Below are positions 40,867 through 47,931 of a stretch of 47,931 nucleotides of DNA, piece after piece. The translations under genes and the position numbers were made by a program. This stretch comes from CAZZNQ01 sp964655775 (GTDB lineage: Bacteria; Planctomycetota; Brocadiia; SM23-32), in NCBI GenBank assembly GCA_964655775.1, contig CAZZNQ010000023.1:1-47931 (forward strand). The letters run 5' to 3'. The notes below the pieces were generated by a model, which had not been told where the DNA came from, made no database searches, and saw only the letters and a list, made by a program, of their open reading frames with translations. Numbering within the stretch: position 1 is the first letter of the stretch; each line of letters begins with the position of its first letter.

Positions 40867-42484
40867 CGGCTTGCCATCGCTCCGACATCCCCTCACAGAA
40901 CAGCAACGGCTGGAAACCAAGCGCAAGGTAGGTCTTGATCGCGGGCAGTCGGAAATCGTCCGTCTTGAGGTAGATGTCCTCATAGCCAGCATCCATAAGA
41001 CGCGCCAACGCCGCCGAACAGACCGTTCTGCCCAGGCGCCTGCCGCGGTGTTGCGGAGAGGCCGCCACCCACCCAAGCTCTCCGCCGTGTGGGTGCAGAT
41101 CCGAAGGGGAATGCTGCGCAACAGCTGTTGCGGCCAGCTCGCCCGTTCTCGTGCACTCCACCACGAAGAAACCACCGGGAAGGACCTGTCGAGTAAGTTG
41201 TGAGACGCGTGCCGAGTCCCAACCGTCGAAGCCGGCCGACGTCAGAAGCTCAATGTAATCGGCCTCGTCCGAGTTGGTGTACTGCCGCACGCTGTAGCCA
41301 CTGGGTGCCGGGACTGGACTCGGCTCCTGCCCCTGCGGCCAGACCATCTGCAGCTGAGGGCGAGGTGTCTCGTCAGGCCACAATCTCGAGTCCGGCACGG
41401 ACATCCACCGGCCTTCCTCCCGGACCGACTGCTGCGAGATCAGGCCTGGCAAGGTCATATCCATGGCCTCATGCACGCCTATCGGGCAGGCAATCTCGCC
41501 CAGCGCCGCTTTCACAAAGTCCTCGATCACGAAGTGGTCGCCTCCACCGTGACCTGCCCTTTCGACCTCATGACCCGCATTCCGCCATCTTTCGGGGATA
41601 TAGTCCGACGTGAGAGCGTCTAGGCGGCTCCATTCCGGGCTCTTACTGAGGGCCCGCAGCCATAGCCGGTCGCACTCGTCGGGACCTCCTCGACTTGACT
41701 CGAACGCTCCGTCCGTCCCCTGCAGTTGGAGAACCGTCATCGCGTGGGGCCGGTCGGACAGCATGTCCACCCGGATCTTGATGAGCCCGCCTTTCGCCGT
41801 CTTGCATAGCATGACGGAGGTGTCCTGCGCGTAGGGCTCGCCGCGCGGATCGGCATAGTGATGGCCGCTCCCCTCGCAGGCGACACGCGTCACGCGGTCG
41901 CCGGGCATCCACTGGAGAATCGGACCAAGGCTGTGCGTCCCGTACGTGATGCCGTCTATGCCGGTCTGCCAGCGCCTGCGCCAGGAGGTGCGCTCGTTTA
42001 GGTCCTTCAACTCGTGCAGGTACTCGCCCTCGGCGTAGTACGTTTCACCGAACATGCCGCGCCGAACAAGTTCGGTCACCGTCATGCAGGGGCGGGTATA
42101 AACATAGTTCTCCGCCATCATGTAGACGGCGTTCGAGCGACGGCACGCATCAACAAGCGTCCGGCATTCCTCAACGGACACGGCCGCCGGGACCTCGCAC
42201 AGGACGTGCACTCCCCTGTTCAAAGCGGCCACCGTCTGCTCGACGTGGAACTGCATGGGACTGGCGACGATCACGGCGTCAAGCGACGAAGACTCCAGCA
42301 TGCGGCCGAGGTCGGTGTAGGTCTGCGATATGCCGTACTCATCCGCCCGGGCTTTCATGCGATCCCCGTCCACGTCGCAAGCCGCGACAATGTCCGCCCC
42401 CAACGCCCGTAGGGGCTTCACGAAGGCCGAGCCGCGCCCGCCGATGCCCACTATGCCGAAGCGCAGGCCGTTGCCATTGCTCAT
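40838..42484 (-). CDS. Gfo/Idh/MocA oxidoreductase fused to a GNAT acetyltransferase
   Basis: A 548-residue two-enzyme fusion. Residues 8-125 form the NAD(P)-binding Rossmann fold (FGIVGIGGRGSAF) and about 126-370 the Gfo/Idh/MocA substrate domain with YGTHSLGP. The EKP motif of many members reads C96-E-V-P99, so its Lys is Val; the EVPAA form occurs in one branch of the family. After a Pro/Gln-rich linker (about 371-394), residues 395-548 are a GNAT domain: acetyl-CoA loop Q478-H-R-G-R-R-L-G485, then YLKTDDFRLPAIKTYLALGF cut to its TDDFRLPAI core. The reading frame is open throughout, so the fusion is not a frameshift artefact. The ATG at 42484 follows GGGAGAG. It is read toward the GT4 gene and follows the propeller gene. 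Confidence 0.88.
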   Translation of the reverse strand: MSNGNGLRFGIVGIGGRGSAFVKPLRALGADIVAACDVDGDRMKARADEYGISQTYTDLGRMLESSSLDAVIVASPMQFHVEQTVAALNRGVHVLCEVPAAVSVEECRTLVDACRRSNAVYMMAENYVYTRPCMTVTELVRRGMFGETYYAEGEYLHELKDLNERTSWRRRWQTGIDGITYGTHSLGPILQWMPGDRVTRVACEGSGHHYADPRGEPYAQDTSVMLCKTAKGGLIKIRVDMLSDRPHAMTVLQLQGTDGAFESSRGGPDECDRLWLRALSKSPEWSRLDALTSDYIPERWRNAGHEVERAGHGGGDHFVIEDFVKAALGEIACPIGVHEAMDMTLPGLISQQSVREEGRWMSVPDSRLWPDETPRPQLQMVWPQGQEPSPVPAPSGYSVRQYTNSDEADYIELLTSAGFDGWDSARVSQLTRQVLPGGFFVVECTRTGELAATAVAQHSPSDLHPHGGELGWVAASPQHRGRRLGRTVCSAALARLMDAGYEDIYLKTDDFRLPAIKTYLALGFQPLLFCEGMSERWQAVTDQVGWNS

Positions 42485-42514
42485 GGTTGTCTCTCCCAAC
42501 GGGATCCGACGGCG

Positions 42515-43765
42515 CTACCGGCTCCCGGTCACTGTGAGGCACGCGAGGGAACTCTGGTCCCTGATGAGCAGCGCGCCGTTGCTGTAGGACAGCGGGGCCC
42601 ACACCTGATTGCCGCCGAGCACATCGAGCTTCGTGAACTCCCGGTAGCCTTCCGGCGTCGCCTGCGCAACGTAGAGAGTGCCGTTCCGGCCGTCAATGAT
42701 AAAGACGAGGTCGCCAGCGATCAGCAGGTTGCCTCTCTCGAAGGTCCGGCGCTGCCGGGCGGAGTCCCAGAGGATCCGGCCATCCAGGGACAGGCACCGT
42801 AGTCCCCCGCGCGTGTCCTGGCTGTTGGCGTAGAGGTTGCCCTTGTAGAGCAGCGCCTGCCCGATATGCGAACCCAGGTTCTTGTTGGCCCACACGGTTC
42901 GGGTGCTGTAGCCGTTACGTCCTCTTACCACCTCGAATACCGCACTGCCAGCGCGGTAGCCTCCCGTCAGGAGGACGCGCTTGGGCCCGATGACGGTGGG
43001 CGAGGGTATCTGCCACTTGCAGTTGTAGTCGCCATACTCGAATAGCGGCCGGCCGTTGGCGGTATTCACGCCGATGGTGTACCCGTGACGGCCACTGGCC
43101 AGGACGATCTGATTCCCGTCCAGCATCATGGGCACCACAGACTGGTAGTCCAATTCGATGCCGCGCGGGTTCGGCGCCGTCCAGGCCACCTCGCCGTTTG
43201 ACTTACTGTATGCGACCACCGAGGCCTTCGAGCCCCACGGGGCGACCACTACGATATCCCCGAGAAGCAACGGCGACTGCGATACACCCCAGCTGGGCAG
43301 CTTACTTCCCCAGTCCCGCAGAAGGTGCTTCTCCCAGACCAGCCGACCGGAGTTGCAGTCAACAGCTTTGATGTGGCCGTGTGGGCCGACCGAGTAGACC
43401 ATCGCACCGTCGGTAGCGGGCGTAGAGCGGCTCCCTGGATAGCTGATCTTGCCCGGCGCATCGTATTCATATCGCCAGACCTCCTGGCCATCCGACAGGT
43501 TCAGGCGGCGCAGAACATCCTCCTCTCCCGCTACCCGGTCCAGTATGAAAACGCTCTCTCCGTGAATTGCGACGCCCCCGAAGCCTGGGCCCACCGGCAC
43601 CTTCCAGCGGGGTGCGGCCGATCCACCGAGAAGGCTGGCCTTCTCCGGTGATACACCGTTGCGATCCGGTCCTAAGAACTGCGACCAGTCCGCCGACACC
43701 ACCCCGCACATGAAACAGAACGCCAGCCCTGATGTGACGGCAAATCTTGTCGCTCGTGATTCCAC
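42515..43765 (-). CDS. Secreted PQQ-like beta-propeller protein
   Basis: A 416-residue protein with an N-terminal signal peptide (basic start, hydrophobic residues about 8-22, likely cut at VSA/D) and a PQQ-like WD-type propeller of repeats, each with a G-x-x-x-W or similar closing motif (for example LSDGQEVWRYEY, CNSGRLVWEKHL and KSNGEVAWTAPN). The opening WSQFLGPDRNGVSPE is a form very common in Planctomycetota and Verrucomicrobiota. No quinone-binding catalytic residues are evident, so this may be a scaffold or binding protein outside the cytoplasm. The start is GTG after AAGGAAGG. It is transcribed leftward, 30 bases before the Gfo-GNAT gene. Confidence 0.87.
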   Translation of the reverse strand: MESRATRFAVTSGLAFCFMCGVVSADWSQFLGPDRNGVSPEKASLLGGSAAPRWKVPVGPGFGGVAIHGESVFILDRVAGEEDVLRRLNLSDGQEVWRYEYDAPGKISYPGSRSTPATDGAMVYSVGPHGHIKAVDCNSGRLVWEKHLLRDWGSKLPSWGVSQSPLLLGDIVVVAPWGSKASVVAYSKSNGEVAWTAPNPRGIELDYQSVVPMMLDGNQIVLASGRHGYTIGVNTANGRPLFEYGDYNCKWQIPSPTVIGPKRVLLTGGYRAGSAVFEVVRGRNGYSTRTVWANKNLGSHIGQALLYKGNLYANSQDTRGGLRCLSLDGRILWDSARQRRTFERGNLLIAGDLVFIIDGRNGTLYVAQATPEGYREFTKLDVLGGNQVWAPLSYSNGALLIRDQSSLACLTVTGSR

Positions 43766-43859
43766 CCGTGCCTTCCTTTCTCTGTTGGGCCACAGCCCTT
43801 CTTCTCACCGAGCCATTCCACAAGCTCGTCGGGGTCAAAGACAATGCATCAAAAAGCCC

Positions 43860-45149
43860 TCACGGCTCGAGCACCTGCTCATAGACCGCCACCGTCTCAT
43901 CGGCCATCTGGGAGGCCGAGAATTGTTCGGCAACCGCCTCGGCCGCATGCCGACCCATGTCCCGCAGACGCGCGCGATCGTCCCGCAGCGCGGTGACCGC
44001 CTCCGCGAGCGCTACGGGATCGTTCGGAGGCACGCGCAGCAGTCCGTCCGTAAGCTCCGCGATCTCAGGGAACACGCCGACGTCGGACGCGATGACCGGC
44101 ACTCCTCCCGCCATCGCCTCCAGGCAGGTGATGGCGCGGGGCTCCGGTCTCCTCACGGGGGCACAAAGAACGTCGCATTGCGCCAGGAACCCCATCTTCT
44201 CATCGAAGCTGAGTTCTCCACGGTAGAGAATGCGGTCCGCCAGCCCCGCCCTCCGAAGCTGGTCGTGCATATCCGGCCAGAGCTCCCGTTCCGCAGGTTC
44301 GGTCTGCCCAGCGATCATGAGAACGTGATTCCCCGGGCTGCGTTCCTCCAGGAGCCGGAATGCTTCGCACACAAGGTCCAGACCCTTCGCACGGCACACC
44401 CGGGCCAGAAAGCCAATACGGAACGCAGCGCCCCTCTCAGACCGCGCCAGGTCGCCGTACATGGCCAGGTCGATGCCCGCCCTCACCACACGGATGTCGC
44501 CGGGGTCGACACTCAGGAATTCGGCCATTTCGTCGGCATAGGCCTTCGCAGGAGCAATGAAGGCCCGGACGTGCCGGACATTTTCCCTGAGCAACTGGTG
44601 GGCCTCCTCTCGGTGAGGCGAGGGCAGACTCCGCAAGAAGTCATCCTCGCCCTGCAGCGTGCATAGAACCGGCACGCTCAGCCGTTCGCGGATGACCGGG
44701 GCAAGGCCCGACAAGAGCGCGTTCGTCAGATTCACAACTTGTGGCCGCTCGCCTTGCTCCAGGTAGTCCAGCAGACGATCCAGTTCCATCTTCTGGCGGC
44801 CGTTGGCTCCGCGCAGAACCGATACCGTCATCTCTCCGAGCTGCTCTGGGCGGGTGCGCACGGCGAAGCGGGAGGCCAGTTTCAGCAGCGGCTTCGAGTC
44901 CAGTGCACGGCGGATGAACTGCGGCGTCCTCCGATGGAGCGACAGATGCTCGTCAAGGTACACGTTAACGCCGCCCAGGAAGACGCGATCGATGCTGGGA
45001 TCCGGGCCGTCCACTCGCACCGGCGTATAGAGCGGTACAAGCTCGATATCGTGGCCACGCGCGCGGAGCGAACGCACCAGTGTGGCGTCGCGCGCACACG
45101 CGCCGCAGTAGCTACCGGCTGCCCCGGCCGTGATGTAGATCACTCGCAT
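43860..45149 (-). CDS. GT4-family glycosyltransferase (second)
   Basis: A 429-residue GT-B fold glycosyltransferase that opens with AAGSYCGACARDATLVRSLRARGHD, of which SYCGACARD is a motif of a GT4 branch common in Planctomycetota (recalled). The donor domain starts near IGFLARVCRAKGLDL and has the E-x7-E pair in EPRAITCLE, followed by AMAGGVPVIASDVG. The ATG at 45149 overlaps the end of the NuoG/GltD-like gene by ten bases, which suggests read-through from that gene. Target glycan unknown. Confidence 0.9.
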   Translation of the reverse strand: MRVIYITAGAAGSYCGACARDATLVRSLRARGHDIELVPLYTPVRVDGPDPSIDRVFLGGVNVYLDEHLSLHRRTPQFIRRALDSKPLLKLASRFAVRTRPEQLGEMTVSVLRGANGRQKMELDRLLDYLEQGERPQVVNLTNALLSGLAPVIRERLSVPVLCTLQGEDDFLRSLPSPHREEAHQLLRENVRHVRAFIAPAKAYADEMAEFLSVDPGDIRVVRAGIDLAMYGDLARSERGAAFRIGFLARVCRAKGLDLVCEAFRLLEERSPGNHVLMIAGQTEPAERELWPDMHDQLRRAGLADRILYRGELSFDEKMGFLAQCDVLCAPVRRPEPRAITCLEAMAGGVPVIASDVGVFPEIAELTDGLLRVPPNDPVALAEAVTALRDDRARLRDMGRHAAEAVAEQFSASQMADETVAVYEQVLEP

Positions 45150-47179
45150 GGCGAACTCGCTTTGGTAGAGACGCGACCTCGCGAACCGGATTGGTTACGG
45201 ACTCTCAGGCCCAGAGCACCGGTCGGGCATGCCTCTGCACAGAGACGGAGCGTCTTCTCCAGTCCCTTGCTGAGCTTCCCCTCGAACGGCACAGCCAGAT
45301 GGGTGCCGAAGCCGCGCTGACGGAAGCCGATTCCGAGCTTCTCGCCGTGGGCCTCCGCAATACGCACGCACCGGCCGCAAAGGATGCATTTACTCGGCTC
45401 AAACACCACTACGCCAGCCGACGTGTCCCTCAGGAACGGCCGCGGTTTGCTCCTGAAACGGTTGGGGTCTGCGTCGTACTCGGCAGCGTAGTCTCGAAGC
45501 CTGCAGTTGTCTCGGGCCAGACAGTCACACTGAAGGCAGCGCGCGCCCTCGTCCATCGCCTGAGCATCCGTGTATCCACGAACGGTCTCAGCGAACGCCC
45601 CGTGCGCGTAGCCGGGCCTCGACTCCGTCTGCAGAATGCGTGGGCTGTGGTCTATCTCCTGTAGCAACTGCGCCCTGTCTTCTTCCGAAAGCCTTCCCAT
45701 TCGCACGTTGAAGGGGCGAGGCTCACCGGTCGGAGTCTCTCCGTGGAGGAACTGGGATATGGAGATGCTCGCGAGGCGGCCGGCGGCAACGGCCCTGACG
45801 ATGGAGCCCGGTCCGCTGATGACATCGCCGGCTGCGAAGACGCCCGTGACCGACGTCGAAAGCGTCTGGCGATCGGCATCGATGCCACGGGAAGAGACCC
45901 GCAGGTCCCAGGCATCCAGCGCGGCGAAGTCCACCTCTCTTTCCGGCGCGGCAATGGCAAGTGAGCATTCAAGAGTAACCTCTCCGGCCTCGCCGGCACA
46001 GGTCAGACGGAGTTCCGCATCGACCTGCTCTATGCGCTCCACACATGTGCTCGTGTGGACCGTCACGTCTTCCGCTTCGGCCTTGTCCAACAACTCGCCG
46101 AAGCAACTCATTCTGCGTCGTTCGCCCTCCCAGATGATGCTTACTCGGGCCCCCAGAGCCGCTGCCGTGCGCGCACAAGCAACGGCCTCGTTGCCGCCGC
46201 CGATCACGACCACAGAATCGCCGACGATCTCGGGCTGTCGCTCGGGTGCCATCCCGAGGAAGTCCAGTGCGGAAGTGCAGAACGCTACGCCTTGGACATC
46301 AACCGTCGGCGCACGTCCAGCACCCATGGCCAGCAGCACCGCGTCGTGCTTGCGGCGAAGAGCGTCAAGCGCCTCGGCATCGCCGATTCGCGTGCCCATC
46401 TGGAATGCACATCCCATGCCCCGCAGCACCTCTACTTCGCCGCATATCACATCCCGCGGCAGACGGAAGGAGGGAACGCCGTACCGCATCATGCCGCCCG
46501 GATCCTCGCGTTCATCATAGACGGTGCAGGCATGACCGGCCTTCATCAGGTAGAAGGCGGCCGACAGCCCGGCCGGGCCGGCACCCACAACGCCGACGTT
46601 CTTGCCCGTGCCGGCGGCTATGGCCGGCACGTATGGGTCTTCGCAGGCCAGATCGGCGTCGGCCACGTAGCGTTTCAGGGCGCAGATCGCTATAGCTTCT
46701 TCACTCTCACTTCGCCGACAGACTCGCTCGCAGTAGCGCGGGCATACTCGCCCCAAGACCCCCGGGAATGGAATGCGTTCCTTGATGAGAGCAATCGACT
46801 CGCGCATTCGCCCGGCAAGCATGAGCGAGATGAAGCCGGGCACATCGAGTCCAGCCGGGCAGGCGAGCGAGCAGGGAGCGATGCAGTCGCCGCGATGGTC
46901 GCTCAGCAGCAGCTCCAGTGCGGTTCGACGGGCGGCGCGGATCTCTTCCGAGTCGGTGGTGATGTCCATGCCGGCCTCGACCCGGGCCGAGCACGCAGGC
47001 AGAAGGTTGCGCCGGCCCGCAACCCGGACGACGCAGAGGAAGCACGACGTCCACGGTTCCAGGCCATCCACGTGGCACATTGTCGGTATCTCGATGCCGA
47101 GCGCCCGCGCGGCATCCAGAATGGTGCTTCCGGGTTCGACCGAGACCTGTCGGCCGTCGATGGTGACGTCGATGCTCAT
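45140..47179 (-). CDS. NuoG/GltD-type NAD(P)H-dependent oxidoreductase with iron-sulfur domains
   Basis: A 679-residue flavoprotein. Residues 1-80 hold a [2Fe-2S] domain as in NuoG (C35, C46, C49, C63). C99, C103 and C107 belong to the GltD-type N-terminal cluster. Residues about 172-500 are the FAD and NAD(P) Rossmann core (VGVVGAGPAGLSAAFYLMKAG cut to GAGPAGLSA; VVVIGGGNEA; FAAGDVISG). The C-terminal ferredoxin part has CILCGRC and CAEACPTGAL. One of its two cubane sites is complete: three cysteines of the first motif plus the CP cysteine. The other site keeps only one cysteine, with the fourth Cys of the first motif Ala and two lost from the second. The ATG at 47179 follows GGAGGTGAG and lies 2 bases after the NuoF-like stop, so the pair is coupled. 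Role: electron transfer between NAD(P)H and ferredoxin-type carriers, inferred. Confidence 0.88.
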   Translation of the reverse strand: MSIDVTIDGRQVSVEPGSTILDAARALGIEIPTMCHVDGLEPWTSCFLCVVRVAGRRNLLPACSARVEAGMDITTDSEEIRAARRTALELLLSDHRGDCIAPCSLACPAGLDVPGFISLMLAGRMRESIALIKERIPFPGVLGRVCPRYCERVCRRSESEEAIAICALKRYVADADLACEDPYVPAIAAGTGKNVGVVGAGPAGLSAAFYLMKAGHACTVYDEREDPGGMMRYGVPSFRLPRDVICGEVEVLRGMGCAFQMGTRIGDAEALDALRRKHDAVLLAMGAGRAPTVDVQGVAFCTSALDFLGMAPERQPEIVGDSVVVIGGGNEAVACARTAAALGARVSIIWEGERRRMSCFGELLDKAEAEDVTVHTSTCVERIEQVDAELRLTCAGEAGEVTLECSLAIAAPEREVDFAALDAWDLRVSSRGIDADRQTLSTSVTGVFAAGDVISGPGSIVRAVAAGRLASISISQFLHGETPTGEPRPFNVRMGRLSEEDRAQLLQEIDHSPRILQTESRPGYAHGAFAETVRGYTDAQAMDEGARCLQCDCLARDNCRLRDYAAEYDADPNRFRSKPRPFLRDTSAGVVVFEPSKCILCGRCVRIAEAHGEKLGIGFRQRGFGTHLAVPFEGKLSKGLEKTLRLCAEACPTGALGLRVRNQSGSRGRVSTKASSPCE

Positions 47180-47181
47180 GC

Positions 47182-47931
47182 TCAACTCACCTCCACGGCG
47201 TCGGCCGGGCACACATTTCGGCACGTGCCGCATTGCACGCACAGATCCTGGTCGATCTCGTGCTGGTCGTACGGCCGCATGGGAATGGCGTCGGCCGGAC
47301 AGTTCTGGCTGCAGATCGTGCAACCGATACACTCGTCGGTGATGGTGAAACGGATGAGGTCACGGCACTGATGCGCGGGGCACCGACCCTCAACATGCGC
47401 CTCATACTCGTCACGGAAGTAGCGCAGCGTGGTCAGGACCGGGTTCGGGGCCGTCTGACCCAGACCGCAGAGACTGGCCTGCTTGATCTGCTCTCCCAGA
47501 CGCACCAGTTCATCCAGATCGCCTTTGGCGCCCTCGCCCTCGCACAGCCGGTCCAGTATCTCCAGCATCCTGCGCGTGCCGATGCGGCAGAAGGTGCATT
47601 TGCCGCAGGACTCGTTCTGTGTGAAGCGCAGGAAGTAGCGGGCGACGTCCACCATGCAGGCGGTCTCGTCCAGGACGACGATGCCGCCGGAGCCCATCAT
47701 CGCGCCCTTGCCGGTAAGTTCCTCGTAGTCGATACGCGTGTCTCGCAGCTCAGCGGGCAGACAGCCGCCCGACGGCCCGCCGACCTGAACGGCCTTCCAG
47801 TCGCGTCCGTCCGGCACTCCCCCGCCGATCTCATCGACGATTTCGCGCACGGTTATGCCCATCGGGACCTCGATCAGCCCGCCACGACGAATCGCTCCGG
47901 CCAGGGCGAAGACCTTGGTGCCCTTGCTGTT
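47182..47931 (-). CDS. NuoF/HndC-type subunit, C-terminal part (5' end off window)
   Basis: The visible 249 residues are the C-terminal part of a NADH-binding iron-sulfur flavoprotein. The frame is open to the edge. An SLBB domain comes first (VFALAGAIRRGGLIEVPMG), then the N3 cluster ESCGKCTFCRIGTRRM, the SLCGLGQTAPNPVLTTL segment typical of bifurcating and NADP-reducing hydrogenase subunits, and finally two ferredoxin [4Fe-4S] motifs CIGCTICSQNCP and CVQCGTCRNVCP. The FMN- and NAD-binding half is missing only because the window ends. It sits 2 bases upstream of the NuoG/GltD-like gene, with which it likely forms a complex. Confidence 0.9.
   Translation of the reverse strand, partial: NSKGTKVFALAGAIRRGGLIEVPMGITVREIVDEIGGGVPDGRDWKAVQVGGPSGGCLPAELRDTRIDYEELTGKGAMMGSGGIVVLDETACMVDVARYFLRFTQNESCGKCTFCRIGTRRMLEILDRLCEGEGAKGDLDELVRLGEQIKQASLCGLGQTAPNPVLTTLRYFRDEYEAHVEGRCPAHQCRDLIRFTITDECIGCTICSQNCPADAIPMRPYDQHEIDQDLCVQCGTCRNVCPADAVEVS

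Noticed and set aside
43851..43867. Possible rho-independent terminator after the second GT4 gene (AGCC/GGCT with T5)
   Set aside because: The stem is only four bases and overlaps the stop codon, so the evidence is too weak.
46055..47371. Rightward open frame of about 438 codons over the NuoG/GltD-like gene
   Set aside because: Same reason: it is antisense to a gene with many conserved cysteines and Rossmann motifs.
1..47931. CRISPR array, insertion sequence, prophage or defence island
   Set aside because: No direct-repeat array, transposase, integrase, capsid or restriction gene was recognised anywhere in the window.

Overview
The window is high-GC, gene-dense bacterial chromosome. It carries housekeeping genes (pgsA, hisHF, pyrG, lon, dnaJ, prfB, tsaD, rlmN), two tRNA-Arg genes and a metabolic and glycan-related right end. 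I see no phage, insertion sequence, CRISPR or plasmid genes. A secreted PQQ-like propeller opening with WSQFLGPDRNGVS, a glycosyltransferase opening with a CGACARD-type motif, a MoxR/DUF58/transglutaminase operon and a Gfo/Idh/MocA enzyme with an EVPAA-type motif are common in Planctomycetota and relatives. A PVC-group, probably anaerobic or facultative bacterium is my best guess. This is inference; there is no rRNA or other decisive marker.

Layout. 1-2.7 kb (+): a GspE/PilB-like ATPase whose nucleotide motifs are eroded, a CvpA-like membrane protein with calcium-loop motifs, and pgsA. 2.7-6.4 kb (-): a GH42-like glycosidase lacking the usual acid/base residue, mazG, and a sugar nucleotidyltransferase. 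6.6-11.3 kb (+): MoxR ATPase, DUF58 protein and membrane transglutaminase, an overlapping operon. 11.3-14.0 kb (-): tsaD-larB-nnrD. 14.1-17.3 kb (+): hisH-hisF (HisF has Gln at catalytic position 130) and pyrG. 17.3-24.4 kb (-): tRNA-Arg(ACG), a dnaJ-hsp20-lon stress operon behind a good promoter, ktrB, and prfB with its programmed +1 frameshift.

24.5-26.6 kb (+): tRNA-Arg(TCG), a ribosome hibernation factor fused to a cold-shock domain, a three-BON-domain protein and a 52-residue cysteine-rich protein. 26.7-33.9 kb (+): an MrfB-like exonuclease, two co-linear MrfA-like helicases and a PHP phosphoesterase, a close-packed set that looks like an enlarged version of the MrfAB DNA repair pair. 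33.9-37.7 kb (+): AsnB-type amidotransferase, rlmN and a HAD phosphatase. 37.7-45.1 kb, both strands: RraA-like protein, radical SAM protein, two GT4 glycosyltransferases, a Gfo/Idh/MocA-GNAT fusion and the secreted propeller, probably linked to sugar or surface-glycan chemistry. 45.1-47.9 kb (-): a NuoG/GltD-type flavoprotein and the C-terminal part of a NuoF/HndC-type subunit, a soluble NAD(P)H-ferredoxin type electron-transfer module that runs off the window.

The most interesting points are the MrfB-MrfA-MrfA-PHP cluster, the oxidoreductase-acetyltransferase fusion, three conserved folds with altered catalytic residues (GspE-like, GH42, HisF), and GC-rich inverted repeats lying at the predicted transcription start of three separate promoters.
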